Source: Seriola aureovittata (taxonomy: Eukaryota > Chordata > Actinopteri > Carangiformes > Carangidae). From it: 64,000 nt of DNA. Below the pieces are notes generated by a model. That model was given only the letters and a program-made list of their open reading frames with translations. It was not told where the DNA came from and made no database searches. The DNA is taken from the NCBI RefSeq assembly GCF_021018895.1, contig NC_079381.1, positions 7,466,001 to 7,530,000 of the forward strand, read 5' to 3'. This document shows positions 1-12,501 of the stretch, one piece after another. Position 1 is the stretch's first letter, and each line of letters starts with the position of its first letter. The translations under genes were made by a program, and so were the position numbers.

Positions 1-877
1 ATTTAGCGCCATTAAAATCAGATGTTGACCTGATATCAAAAGGTCAAGTGTAAATGCAACGAAGCAGAATTAGAGATGAACTGCATTCCAAGACATGTCT
101 TAGCCAAGCTAGCACTACAGCAAGTGAGCCAATCTTTTAGCATGATTGTTGCTGGCTGTGCAAGCTAATGCTGGCTGTGAGTTTGACAGTGTTTGTTTTA
201 TCCATTTTACGTGCCAGATATTCTGAACAGAGTTGGTAGAAGTCTTGCACTGACTAACAGGCCCACACATTAAAGAACTGCAGGCAAAATTCATCGTTAA
301 TAGAATGCATCTGGATTTTATCTGGATACTTGAAATGACAAGTGTGAGTGGAGGCTTAGACTTGGCAAAAACAAAAAGCCCCTGCTCTTTGAGGAAGCTC
401 TCAAAGAATATGAGCAGCAACAAGGATTCTACTAGGAGAGTGAATCCCCCCTTTAGTCAATGCATACATGAACATTAGAGAAGGATGTAGCAGACATTCC
501 CTGGCCTAGCATCAATCGCATGTTATTGAAGAGTTCATGCTAATGACATGTAGATTTTATGGCCTTACTCTTCCTGCCTTCCCAACATCAAACTATCACT
601 TGGATAGGAGACAGAGGCAGCGGGATTCACACTTCTAAAAACAGGCCAGCTATTAGCATGTCAGAGAGATGTACGACCAGCTCTTGGGTCATATGGTCAG
701 CTCCAGAATATCAGCTATGTAGACACAATGCAAAATGGGCGTAAACAACCAAAATCTCCGTTATGTAAAAATAGAACCTTATCTTATGCATTGGTATTTG
801 ATTGTCGCTTATATAGAAAAAGTAACACCACCAAAGACTGTGATTACACCTGAGCTGTGAACCCTGGACTCTTCTGT

Positions 878-917
<40 letters not shown>

Positions 918-1140
918 GTTTGAATGTTTCTCCATTTCTTTATCATTATAATTAATACTGATATAATCTCTGGGGAGATAATATCTCACCACCAGAGACT
1001 GCAAAACATTTAGTATCATAAACCATTCACGAACTTGGGAGCATCTTATCAGAACACACAGAGTCAAGAATCCTAGAGAAGATATAGCTCTTTTGTTGCG
1101 CTTAAAAAATTCAAGAAATGTCCTCCAATCCTGAACCATC
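1..1140. other. Intergenic, no gene seen
   Basis: AT-rich noncoding sequence. The open frames here are short, lack splice context and show no recognisable protein motif. The only structured element is the CA microsatellite at 881-913. Confidence 0.6.
881..913. repeat. (AC)n microsatellite
   Basis: An uninterrupted run of about 16 AC dinucleotides, read directly. Such runs are very common in fish genomes. Confidence 0.97.
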
Positions 1141-1141
1141 A

Positions 1142-1690
1142 GCCACAGCTGAGACACACAGTGACCAGCTCTAAAAATTTGTCAACCTGCTGATGATGAG
1201 AGTGCTGGACAGCTGCCACCCTCTTAAAACTGTGGAGGAGGTCGTCATGTATATCAATCGCCTGGTGTACCAAACGATGGAGGGACTCACTGTCCCTGAA
1301 GACATGAAGGACATGACGCAGGTCTGTGAGGCTGTGGTGAAAGACCTGCAGAGTGTCAGTAGGCGCCTGCCTAGTCTGATATATTGTCACACGATCAAGC
1401 TTTACCTGCCTTCCTTGGGTGTCGGCGCGCCAAGCTCTGTCCCCTTATTTCTGCTGATCTATCTACTACCTCTGGATGTGAAGCCACAGCTGGGACACAC
1501 AGTATTCCAAAAACCTCAGTCCAGAGGAGTTTGTCAGCCATGTCAAACATCTGGTGTAGAAGACGATGGAGGGATTCGCTGTCCCTGAAGGCTCCTGCCC
1601 GTGCATGAAGGTCACCAAGCAGATCTGCAAGGCTGTTGTGAAAGAACTGAAAAAACGCTTTCCACATGCAATCTTGATTCTGTTATATTA
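1142..1690 (+). pseudogene. Decayed tandemly duplicated coding-like segment
   Basis: Two related units lie in direct orientation. Unit 1 (about 1142-1375) reads EEVVMYINRLVYQTMEGL, then TVPED and later VCEAVVKDLQ. Unit 2 (about 1483-1665) reads EEFVSHVKHLV, a TAG stop, KTMEGFAVPEG and later ICKAVVKELKKRF. Substitutions conserve chemistry (VVKDL/VVKEL, TMEGLTVPE/TMEGFAVPE), as expected of former protein repeats. The in-frame stop in unit 2, the TAA near 1172 ahead of unit 1 and the TGA closing unit 1 at about 1391 argue for decay. A 20-bp block shared by both units is offset by 341 bp, while the TMEG block is offset by 289 bp, so an indel separates them. I do not recognise the protein family. 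It could also be exons of a live gene whose stops fall in introns. Confidence 0.5.
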
Positions 1691-1699
1691 TTGCAGGAT

Positions 1700-3131
1700 C
1701 CATTGGTGGTCATTGTTGAGTCAAACCCACATCATGCTCTCTGTTGACTCTGCAAACAACACGCACGCCTTCAGGTTGTGGGAAGATTTCGAGCCCTTCT
1801 TGAGGTTCTCTAGAGCTATAGCCTCAACCTTCACCACTGCAGCTGCAACTGTACCTGACAGGTGGAGGTGTAAAGTATAATAATGTAATAAATGTGGGGT
1901 TTGCTGTTGGCAGGAAAGCACTGCCTTTGAAGTCAAGGCCTTTAAATAATCACAGAGAGACTTAAAAGTACAGAAACACAATAATCTTTATTATACACAA
2001 TAATTCATAATAAGAGGGACCCAACAGCCGGAGATCAGCTACATCCACCAGGACAATAAATAGCTTCCAGTAAGCCATAAAACACCACTGCATGCCCTCA
2101 CACACAAGTCTAGACTACTAGTTTAAAGCAACACAATCGGGCACAGCACTCTTTCAAACACTGCACTGTAATCATACAATAAGGGAAACGATGCAATTGT
2201 CGCTTACTAAACTAGCCCATTTCTCCCAGACTATTCTCCCTCCCAGACTATTAAAAAGACACACAGGCATAGAAGTTACAAATAGTTACAAAAGGAGGCA
2301 GCAGACCTCCCCTCTTAATACTGGAACACTTGCTTACTTACTGTCAAAAATGCTGCAAGTGAGTTTTTTTCTATGGCAATAATATCTTGACAACATATCA
2401 CCACCGCCATTCAGTGTCTGGCCAATCTGCTCCCACAAATGGGTTTTTCTGCCTCTGTTGAGGTAGCTGAGGACTATGATGTCCCAGTCAGATCATGACT
2501 AACAGAAAATCTGAAAGCACCTTCAGTTGCCAATTGGCAGTAATTTGGTTGCAAAAACTGTTTTCCTGTGGCAATTGCAGGGCCATAACTTACTCATAGA
2601 AGATGGTGTCTTCAACAATATCATTTAAACATACTGTATTTGATGACCACGCAAATTGAGTCCACGTGGGGGTGTATCATGTATCTTGTCCCTCTTCCCC
2701 CTGCGCATGATCTCTTATGCAGTGCCACTGAGTTTGTGTAGAAAATATGAGAAATGCCAGGTAACCTAATGTGACTAGTTCACCGCTAAGTAGTCTAGAA
2801 CCAATTAGTTGATGGTCAATATAAATAACCTTTTTTTAGAGTTTTTCTTTTTAGGTCATTTTATGATCCATAGTTACATATAGGCCGTGCTTGCTTAACC
2901 ACTACAAGGAGGAGGTCAAGTTGGTGGAGGGAGCTGCACTGTTGAACAGTGTCAGGTTACAGTGCATATGACTGGATGTTACTCATCAGGTGGTAGCAAA
3001 GCAGCTGGTGAAGCATGAGTTAAGCAGCTCATTCTAATCTGCTAATGTATATATATCATGTAATCATAATCTGCATAAGCTAAAACTATGCCCCAATTGA
3101 GGTGGTACTTTATAAGGTGATTTTTTTTTTT

Positions 3132-3179
<48 letters not shown>

Positions 3180-4105
3180 ATAAATTATACATATTCTCGA
3201 AAGTAGGCAGCAACTAGTTTCGTTTAAAGGTACATTATTTCCCTTAACTAAATTCAGTGTAGTAGAAGTTTATAGTACCATAAATGTTGTGATACTTGAG
3301 TAAATGCCCTCTGTCTCCTTGCTTTCCCTCTGTGCCTTTGCACCAGTGTCTCATCCCCCCCATCTCTGTCTGATCTGCCTGCAGTCCTCCAATGAACTCA
3401 GCAGCATGCAAACACCGGGCTGTAATTGGAATGGGTAACGCAGTCTGAGAGAGAAAAGCAGCCAATTAGGGGACTCTGGTCAGGGAGCTCTGGGGTGATG
3501 GGTCACAGTGTAGCTCGCTGTCCTGAGCTTGCTCATCTGGCAGAGTGCCAATCCATATGAGCGTAAAAGCCTGGGACTTTGTGCCCATGACTCCGCAAAT
3601 CAAAGGTCCATTCTAAGAAGATGAAGTGTATCAAACGCTTGACCTACAACCTACTTATTAATGCCGTTGTTAATGAACCATTGGGATCTTTCAAATCCAG
3701 TAATGAGGGTGTTTGTCCAGGGGTTAAGATATATGGATAGGGAGCTTTGAGGTGTTTGTGGTTGGCTACACTGCCTGCTAATTCTGCTTATTTCATATTA
3801 TTCTCATTTATGCCCCTTTAGCTCCATGCATGCAGACAGAATACAAATTTATCAAAAAGGCTTAGCTCATTTGGTGAAATCTAATGAAAGCTGGGACTAA
3901 TTTTAATGTCTTGAATGTTTAAAGAAAACAAAAACATGTCAATGTATTAAATATGAGGTATGTAGTTAACCATGCTATTTGACATGTGTAAACCTAAGAA
4001 ATGAATTGTAACTGCAGGGTTGTTTTTTTTCCTTTTTTTTTTTTCTTTTTTTAAATTAATATTACAAAGAAAACAAATGCATGTTCAAAAGGCCACGTTC
4101 TCTTC
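1700..4105. other. Intergenic, no gene seen
   Basis: No exon with convincing splice sites or protein motif. It contains the T/GT tract at 3121-3176 and a second T-rich stretch near 4022-4050. Confidence 0.55.
3121..3176. repeat. Poly-T followed by (GT)n microsatellite
   Basis: Sixteen T followed by about 20 GT units, read directly. Confidence 0.97.
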
Positions 4106-4109
4106 AGAT

Positions 4110-5288
4110 AGTATTCAGATTAAATGGATAAGATTGCCATTCTGCACTAAATAACCAATAATTACGAAGTGGAAACACGTTTTACAAATTTATTCAAGAT
4201 CAACAACTGAAATCACATACATACATGAGTATTCAGACCCTTTACTGCATGATACTCCATACTGTGGTCCTATTTGCTTTAATTATCCTTGAGATGTGAC
4301 TAGAACCTGATTGTCCATCTGAGGCAAATTGAATTGATTGGACATAGTTTAGAAAGGTGCACACCAGTGTATATAACATCACTGCATATCAGGACAAAAA
4401 CCAAGCCATGAAGCCCTCGAAGGAAGCATACAGGACAAGGGTATGAAACCATTTTTCAAAGCTTTGAGTATTCCCAGGAACATAGTGTTGTCAATAATTG
4501 TGAAGCAGAAGTTTGGAACCACCTTCTTTTAAGTTGGTTGTCCAACCAAACTGAGTTACTGGGCAAGAATGGCCTTGGTCTGGGAGGTGACAAAGAGCCT
4601 TATGGTCACTGACAGAGCTTCAGAAGACTGAGATGGGAGTACCTGCTGGAAGGAAGGCCATCTTAGCAGCACTCCATCAATCAGGCCTTTATGGTTGCGT
4701 AGCTAGAGAGAAGCCACTTTAAGTAAAAGACTTATGACAACCTGCTTGGAGTTTGACTGGTCAGAATTTAGGGAAGGATGAATGCAGGCAAATACAGGGA
4801 GGTTCTTGAAGAAAACCTACTCCTGAGTGCACTAGACCTGAGAGTGGAGTCACGGTTTACCTTTCAGCACGACAATGAGCTGAAGCACACAGCCAAGAGA
4901 ACATTGGAGTGGCTTCAGATCAAGTCTCTGGGCTTTGGCTGGGCCACTCAAGGATAGTCAGACTTAAAGCCCATAGAACATCTGGGAAGAGACCAGAAGA
5001 TAGCAGTTCATAGGCACTTCCAGTCTGATGGAGCTGGATCTTCCAGGAAGAATTACATAAACTGCCCAATTCCAGTTGTGTAAAGCTTGTAAAGTCCCAA
5101 AGGGGCTTTTCACAGTACTAAATTAAGGTTCTGAATACTTTTGTAAATGAAAGATTTCCATTTTTCATTTTTAATTAGTTTGCGAAAATGTCTAAAAGCA
5201 TATTTCCACTTTGTCATCATGAGTTATTGTGTGTAGATGGATTGGCAAAAAATGCTATTTTATCCATTTAAGATTTAATCTACAACAT
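4110..5288 (+). mobile_element. Decayed Tc1-type DNA transposon (copy 1)
   Basis: The sequence matches the well-known fish Tc1 layout. The left part carries the phrases for 'gagtattcagaccctt', 'attggacatagtttag' and 'aaaaccaagccatgaag'; the transposase relic follows; the right part carries 'ttctgaatacttttgtaaatg'. Imperfect terminal inverted repeats are visible: 4117 onward (ttaaatggataagattgcc) pairs with the reverse complement of 5250-5271 (ttaaatggataaaatagc), and both arms carry an inner 'aagtggaaa' block. The element is about 1.2 kb instead of about 1.6 kb because the middle of the transposase is missing. The exact outer ends are blurred by mutation. Confidence 0.88.
4408..5100 (+). pseudogene. 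Tc1-like transposase, broken
   Basis: The former start is the ATG at 4408, in the usual 'accaagccatgaag' context. Recognisable pieces include FQHDNELKHTAKRTLEW at about 4862, around the second catalytic aspartate, and 'KPIEHL' at about 4969, the degenerate D/N-P-I-E motif ahead of the catalytic glutamate. The frame is disrupted by several shifts and stops. About 300 bp of the usual gene, including the region of the first catalytic aspartate, is absent between roughly 4755 and 4765. It cannot encode an active DDE transposase. Confidence 0.85.
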
Positions 5289-5289
5289 G

Positions 5290-6714
5290 ATCAAGTGTAG
5301 AAAGAGTGAATATAACAAGTGAGCTGAATACAAAAGACAAAATTAAAAGGAAACAGCTAAATTTTAAAAACACAGTAAGTGGGTGGACAACACGCAAAGG
5401 AAATTTTACTAATGGTAAAATTGTCTTTATGTCGTTTTCTGCTGCTATCAAGCACTGTAACCCTCTATTGGTTAATACATACCGTTAGCGGATCACACTA
5501 CAAGCCTGCCCACTTGTGCTGTAGCTCATCAGATTAGAGTGATTTGCAACTTTAAGGTGTCTGAAGGGTGCTGGGTGTTAGGTAGCAGCAAAAAGCGGAT
5601 ATGGGGGAGATGCACCCTACCAGTTTTTTTTTTTTTTTTTTTTCTTTTGCAGTATGAACATCTGCAGGGTTGCATTCTTGTCATTCTTCAAACAAGTCCT
5701 CCTGCCGCAACGTCGACCGCTTCCGTTGCTTACCATAAGTAGCTTTGAGGAAAAGCTCTGCATGTGGGGCAATTTTAAATTCAAAGTCAATGAGTCGCAC
5801 GCAGCTCAAACATCAGGAAAGCAACCCTTTCACAAAAGTGTGGGGGAAAGATTCATTCCCTTTCATTTTTGATCACAGGTGCCCCAAATAGAAACTGGAT
5901 AACTCAGGCATTCTTGTGTCAAACATTTCAATGTGTCACAGTGAAACAGCATCACCAGCAAACCAAGGTCATACATGCACACCCTTGCATAACCTTGTCT
6001 TGAAGGCTTGCTCTTGCAAGTTTTTATTATCATATTTTCTTCATCTTTTTTATATCTAAAGCACTTTGTAAATTTATTTTTGAAAAGAAATTGATATAAA
6101 TGTTTTTTTTATTGATAGAATTTATTTGTATTAATGATATTAAAATTATGATATAGCAGGTTATGCCAGATGAAGCCTGACAGATGACACAAGAGAAGGC
6201 AACGTTTGGTAGTGAATTTCTGTCACTGTAGCTGCAACTGAGGCCACAATGTTGACAGTATCACCTAAAGGACATTCGACAGTTTTCTCTTGTCAGTTCT
6301 CTGGTGAAGATACTTATATACTATAATAAGTGATAGTTGGTTGGGTTGTGTGAGGTACTTATCTGCAGTCAGTGTATTACCTGCAGTAGATTCAGATCGG
6401 CACCCTACCAGTTCAGAGAAGCAGCCGGGAGTACCGGCTCAGAAGCTAAATGATGTGCTGCTGTGGACGGGGCCAGCCGGAAAAACGTTTTCTAGCCAGA
6501 AATGCCCACCAAAAAAAAAAAAGGTTATGTGTACGCTTCACTTTGAATATTTTCACTGCTTTATCTTACTGTCAAATAGCCAACACCTACACATTGCCAT
6601 TTCTGACTTAAACAGCTAATCTGCAGTGTAATACAGCATGTGCGGAAGGTACTCTCGTTCGTAGGAATACAGTAGTTCATCAGTTGAGAAAATGTAGTTC
6701 CAAAGGTAAAGGTT
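5290..6714. other. Intergenic, no gene seen
   Basis: It contains a T20 run at 5624-5643 and AT-rich sequence. The short open frames show no family resemblance. An A12 run occurs near 6511-6522. Confidence 0.55.
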
Positions 6715-7265
6715 GTATCCATACACAGACTGTATATAAAGATGGATGTAGCCTCTGTGACATCACCCATAGGTTTCTGGAGAGCTGTTTTGAAGCTCAG
6801 AGTGAGCTGCTCTGCCGTAACCATCTTGGCAGTGCCTGACTCTACCTAACTCTCGGCAATTCCAAAAATGGGAAAAGAGGTGGGGTGTGTGTGTGTGGAG
6901 CTGAGACTTCGGTTCATCCCGGTTTGTGACAGGCAAGTCACTCAAAGCGGCCAATTCCTCAACTATGCATAACTTTAAGCCTTGATAAAATTTAAATGCA
7001 TGACACATATAAACATTCACTCCCCGCACAGTTGTCATAAAGGGGAAAATTAACTATAGAGACCAAAACCATTTTGTGTAACAGGCTGTAAACATGTTAA
7101 TTTCTGCTGTAAAGTTTGGCATTTTGACATGGGAGTCTGTGGGGATTGACTCACTCATTTGAGGAACTCCAGTTTTTAGCACTGTAATGTTGGCTTCATT
7201 TTTCAGCCTGGGAGGTTTCCACTTGGTAAAACATTGACTATGTATAACTACCTCACACAACCCCA
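6715..7265 (+). mobile_element. Dispersed teleost repeat, non-autonomous
   Basis: Two blocks match a repeat I know from many fish genomes. The first, at about 6735-6840, has 'tgtgacatcaccca..ggtttctgga', 'gctgttttgaag' and 'ccatcttgg'. The second, at about 7128-7225, has 'catgggagtctgtggggatt' and 'ggcttcatttttcagcctgg'. The element has no coding capacity and its class is not assigned here. The copy is diverged and its ends are approximate. Confidence 0.7.
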
Positions 7266-7269
7266 CATC

Positions 7270-8169
7270 AAATAACCTGAAGCATCACTTTAAGAAGCGA
7301 GTTTTCCTGTTTGTTAATCAAAAATACTTTAGTCCCTATTCCCAAAAAAAAGGAAAAAAAAAGACTCACACAAGTTATTCCATTTATTTTCCAACATCCC
7401 ATCATCATTATGCCTAATTAAAAGTAGCTTACTGAGTGCTTCTCACATGTCATGCACATGTTTTCTCTAGACAATGTGCACAAACATGTTCACTTTCCTG
7501 TTTGTCAACACCTCACACTTCCCAATTAATCAAGTGCAGTGTGTTAATTGACTTTAATTACAGTAGATGTTTTTGCATAATGCTTCATGTACAATTGTTG
7601 AGAGTGTGTGTGTGTTATTGTTTTAATTAATGAAATACTGGCTTATGAAAAACAACTGCACCTTTCATCTCACCTTTCTTGCACGGTTGCATTCATTCAT
7701 TTCACAACCTGTCCTGTCTCTCTGGCTTTTCTGCCCTGCCGCTCGGCTCTCTTACACCTCTGGGTCAGAGAGGTTAAAGTTGAACCGAGATTCTTCCTGA
7801 CTCCCTCTTTTCCACCGTGTAATCCCCCCGACCGTCTGTGGCCCGATTCCTTGTGAGCGGCAGATGTGAAGCTCATTTTAGACAGTCCTGACACGCTCTC
7901 TGACTCCATCTGTCTCCAAACATGTCCGCTTGGTGAGCCGCTGTATCGCTGGAGTGCTGTAAGAGGGAGCGGTGATTTTAGTGATCCTAAGCCAATCAGA
8001 GGATAAAACACAGCATTAGCACCTTGAGGGCAAGGGGGTAGGAGTGTGCCCCCTGCTGTGGAAGCAAAAAGTGGTCATTGTTGTGAGATCAGAGATATAT
8101 ATATCCTTTAAGTAGAAATAAACAATGTAGAAAGGATAGTGCTCCAGGCTTACAAAGAAGGGGTGTCAG

Positions 8170-8207
<38 letters not shown>

Positions 8208-9170
8208 CTAAGCTGAAGCGTCCCATATAGAAAAAGGCCGGAAGAGAATTTACTTCAAGTACAAAAAAAAATAGCACATTGTGAATAAAAAGGCGTAAAG
8301 GTGAATGTTTTGTGTAAGTGTAAGTTACCAACCATGTAACTGTAAAATCTGTATTACTCTAGGCAAGAGGTAAAATAGCATGGAGGGAAAATGAAATGGC
8401 GCATGAATCAATGAAAATAGTAAAACCCCAATGTAAAAAATATTATTCTATTACAAGTTAAGAGTCCTGCACTCACAATTTTTGTTAGGGTTCAGAAGTG
8501 CAGAAATGTTTTCAATGGGGGAAAAAAAAAAACCTCCAGTCCTCCAAAGTCTTTGAGACAAGCACAGAATATGTTTTGTCCATGCCCTCTAGAATGACAC
8601 ATCGGAGCATTTTCTGATCTAACACTCCTATAGGGCAGGACATCGTTGTTTGTCTGTGCCCTCCAAATCCGATACAAATCACTACTGAAAAATAAATCTG
8701 TTTGGGGTTCCTCTAGGGGGGGAATGGGGCTGGGAAGTTGGGGGATAGTGATGCGGCTGGTAGGCGACAAGGTCAACTAGAGGTATCTAGTTTTGTTGAA
8801 TAAGTGTTTTCTTTTACACTTAAAGAAAAGTTGCTCTCGTATTTTTATTTTTTTCACTTTTTATTTAGCTGCACATATAGTGTATGTACCATGTGTCTGC
8901 ATGATCTGTGTTCTTGGTACTCCTCTACTATATACCTTGAATAACTTTAGAACACATGATTAAAGTAAAAAAAAATAAAAATAAAAATGTGTGTCAGTCA
9001 ACAGGAGATGAACATGGCCCCCTGACTTCCTCCTTTGCTCCCTCCTTAATTAGAACAGCTGCTTGGCACCTGCTGAAACAAGTGCAGCAAAGAAATACAA
9101 AAAAATTATCAGTAAACTAGGCCCACTTAAAATGTCATAAGCAGAGGTTCATGCAGAGTTCCCTCTTTCA
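7270..9170. other. Intergenic, no gene seen
   Basis: It contains a GT microsatellite at 8171-8206 and several A-rich runs. The stretch 7700-8060 is more GC-rich than its surroundings, but no exon is supported. Confidence 0.55.
8171..8206. repeat. (TG)n microsatellite
   Basis: Eighteen uninterrupted TG units, read directly. Confidence 0.97.
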
Positions 9171-9199
9171 CAGTATTATGGTATATAACATTATAATAA

Positions 9200-9430
9200 T
9201 CAGAGATAGGGACTTGAGTTTGCGACTTGGACTTAAAGCTCAGACTCTAGATTTGAACAATCTTTATTTTACTCCCTCCACCAAAGAGGTTATGTGTTCA
9301 CTGATTTGTCAGCAGGATTATGCAAAAAGTACTGAACTGATTTGCGCCAAACTTGGTGGAGGGATGGGGCATGGGCCAGGAAAGAACTCATTCAATTTTG
9401 TGGCAGATCTGGATCATTTACTATGACTTT
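9200..9430 (+). mobile_element. Dispersed teleost repeat fragment
   Basis: The stretch with 'ctccaccaaagaggttatgt', 'gtcagcaggattatgcaaaa', 'actgaactgattt' and 'aaacttggtggagggatggg' matches a repeat found in very many fish genomes. Only a fragment is present and no coding capacity is visible. The class is not assigned. Confidence 0.7.
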
Positions 9431-12400
9431 TTTTCTCTATGAAGTCTAGTGTATGTTGGGCACAGAGTGGCTACTCGGGAGGCACCAAGATTCCTGTTGG
9501 AGCGAGAGGGAGAGAGATGGATAGCTTTGTGTTGTGGTGATCAGCCCAGTGGAGCAGGCTGCACAGCCCACTGTGCTTCTGTGAGGCCGTCATGTGCGTC
9601 ACGTTTGTCTTCCCAGCAAACTATATTTGGTTTCTGTTCCGCACGGCAACAGACAGGAGCAGACCAACGGGACCACAGCTCTCCGTGAGTCCAGTTTTAC
9701 AGATTAGCGGTAGGCAGAAGACAACAGGAATTTGGTTTATTTAGCAGCATAATGTTGTATAGCTTCGATTGCTGCTCGTTTCATCAGAAAATTCCAAAAA
9801 GGTAATTAAAATACTCAATCCCGTGTGATTAGCTCAGATCAACTGAATTATTTTTACAGAAAGACCCAATGTAGGGAGAAAAATGACTGAAATTGAAATA
9901 TGTCTGGTGTTGCATTTATTGCTCTACTGTCCAGTCTGAATTCTCATCTCTCACTCTGTACAGATACTAATTTATAGAGGAAATTGAAAAAAGTCATTAT
10001 AATGAATTTACCCTCTGTCTTGTAAAGTGTGACAGGCCTTAACCCATGTGATAGTGTCTCCAGATGGGTTTGGTGGCCTAGTCCAAGTCAAAAGTCCTGG
10101 TCTGATTTTTATTCCATCCCTGGTGTATGTTGTTTGATATTTGCCCTGGTTGAGCTCTGCACTCTACTGCGCGCATTTTCCTTTTTGGCATATTACCATT
10201 AAGAAAACGTCTGACGAGCTGAATGTCATTCTCTCCCGTATTACCATGCGTTACTTTATAGAGTGTATATAAGAGTGATGATAATGTTGCACATGCTTTG
10301 AATTCCTTAGCTATGGTAATGCAATGTTCTAAGCAGACAGCAGGTGATAGAAAGCTCATTACAACCATAAGAGACTTGAGACTTGATTTGGACTTGCAAA
10401 AAATGACTTGTGAGCTTCTCTGATAATAATATTACATTATATAAAAAACATTATATAGCAACAAATTTTAATTTACCAACACCTGAGTAGGATTTTAATG
10501 TAATGTTGGGCAGTTTCATTAATAACAATGCTTCATATTTGGGAAGTTCATCATATATTGAAAGAAATATCTAGAAAGTAACTGTTAACTGTAGCTGTTA
10601 AACTGCCCTGCAGTATAAACCACAATATGTCCCTTTTGAAGTGCTCTCTGAAATGTAATGGACTAGAGGTATAAAGTAGAATACCGCATAGTTGCAGCTG
10701 AGTAAATGCACTATACACTCTGCTTTTAAAAACTTCCACACAAACATCCATGTGACGACTCAATCTTCTTTTTTATTCTATTTTTTTTTTCTATTTTGCT
10801 CTCTCAGTGCCTCTCTGTTCATCTCTCCCTCCCAATGAATCATTAATTTCCTCCCTCCCTGTCACCCGGGCTCGAGCAGGGGCAGTATTATAAGACTACG
10901 GTGCCCTTTTAGAGAGGATAACCAAATCCCCACTGGAGATGCTTGAGTAAATGAACGTGGGAAATGAGTGTACTTTAGAACACAGTGATACTCGTTCCAC
11001 ATGGAGAGGGAAGCCTTTGCCGGCTAAATCCTCTTGTCCCCTGCCTGGTGTTTACCCCCTGGTAACATATCGCTCCAGATCTGAAATCCTGACTATCCTC
11101 AAAACCCCATTACAGACGCTAATCCTCAGCAGTGCACACTCCACGCTCCTCGCTCTGGGAGGCATTATGGTTAGACTGAGTGATTTCATTTCCACTGAAC
11201 CCATGTCAAATATTCCCGAGCATACATTTGGTCTTTTTTCTCAAGTTTTGATCTTATGCTTGGCCATAAATTACCGGTATCGTCACAGACAAGCTGATTG
11301 GGCTTGTTTGCTGAGGTTTATGGAACAGCAGGATGCTACATGTGGTGCCGCATGCTATGAGCAAGTGTGACGATGGTAACAAAAGTACAGAAAACAAACA
11401 TTATAATGAGAAACATGATTCTTTATGCGTGGCAAATGTTGTTCTACAAACAGGGAGGAAGAGAATAGGGGAAAAAAAAAAAAAACAGTGAACATTTGGA
11501 GCCGGCTTGACTCACTTCTGCCAGATATATCTAAACTGATTTTACCTTGGTGTAAAAAAGGTCTGATTGAAAATAAGAAATACAGTCTGCATGACAAGAG
11601 ACTGACCATAATCAGAGAAATGTGGAAATGTGGACTTGTTGATGCTGAAAGCAAGTCTGCAAATGAAAGCATGGACACAGTAGTTGCCCAAAATGCTACG
11701 TTGGTGTCAGAGGCAATGCCAAAGCTGGAAAACAAATGATCACTGTGGACAAAACTGCACTCCGTTTTTTTAGGCTGTGTGCTCGTTTGCGTGGCACAAC
11801 AGGGAAATGATTTTGGATTTAATAAAGCAACATTGAAATAATGAAAGTGAAGCAGAAATAGGAGGGAGAAGCCAAAAAATGTTTTATCACTTTCAGAAAC
11901 AGGCTCAAGGATAAAAGAGGGAGTGGAGTTCAGGCAGAGAGTCAGATATAATTTCTACAATTAGGATATGGTCTATACTGTGCTCAGTTTTTTATTCAGA
12001 CATGAGTGGAAATCAAGATAAGGAGCCCACAAAGAAATTACTCATAAGGAGATATTGCCGTTACATGCCGGAACAGTTTTATGGTCATGCGGGCTCAAAG
12101 ATACGAATGTGTATGTGGATAAATAAATGTGTCTCCTGACATAGATATCTTTAGCAGTCTGACTAAGACCTGGATTTAAGGCTTTCTCCGTGCAGTTGAT
12201 CCCGAGGGAGAATGTTGTGCATGAACATGGAAGTGAAGTAGAAGCAACTTTTCAAAACATACACTTTTCCTTTTATCACAGAGATATTGTATTCATTGAA
12301 CTCGTTGCTAACATAAAATTCTGGTATTTTTGTCTGTATTCATTTTTATTTTATCATTCATTTTATTTAGATTTTGCTACATTTTTTTTGGGGGGGGGTC

Positions 12401-12462
12401 AGGAAACAACAATATGTATAGGGTATAGAGATGCAATATGCATACATATAGTACAGTATACA

Positions 12463-12501
<39 letters not shown>

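Noticed and set aside
11425..11739. 104-codon + strand frame with an antisense frame of similar length
   Set aside because: Both strands are open over the same stretch, which points to sequence composition and not coding. No motif is seen.
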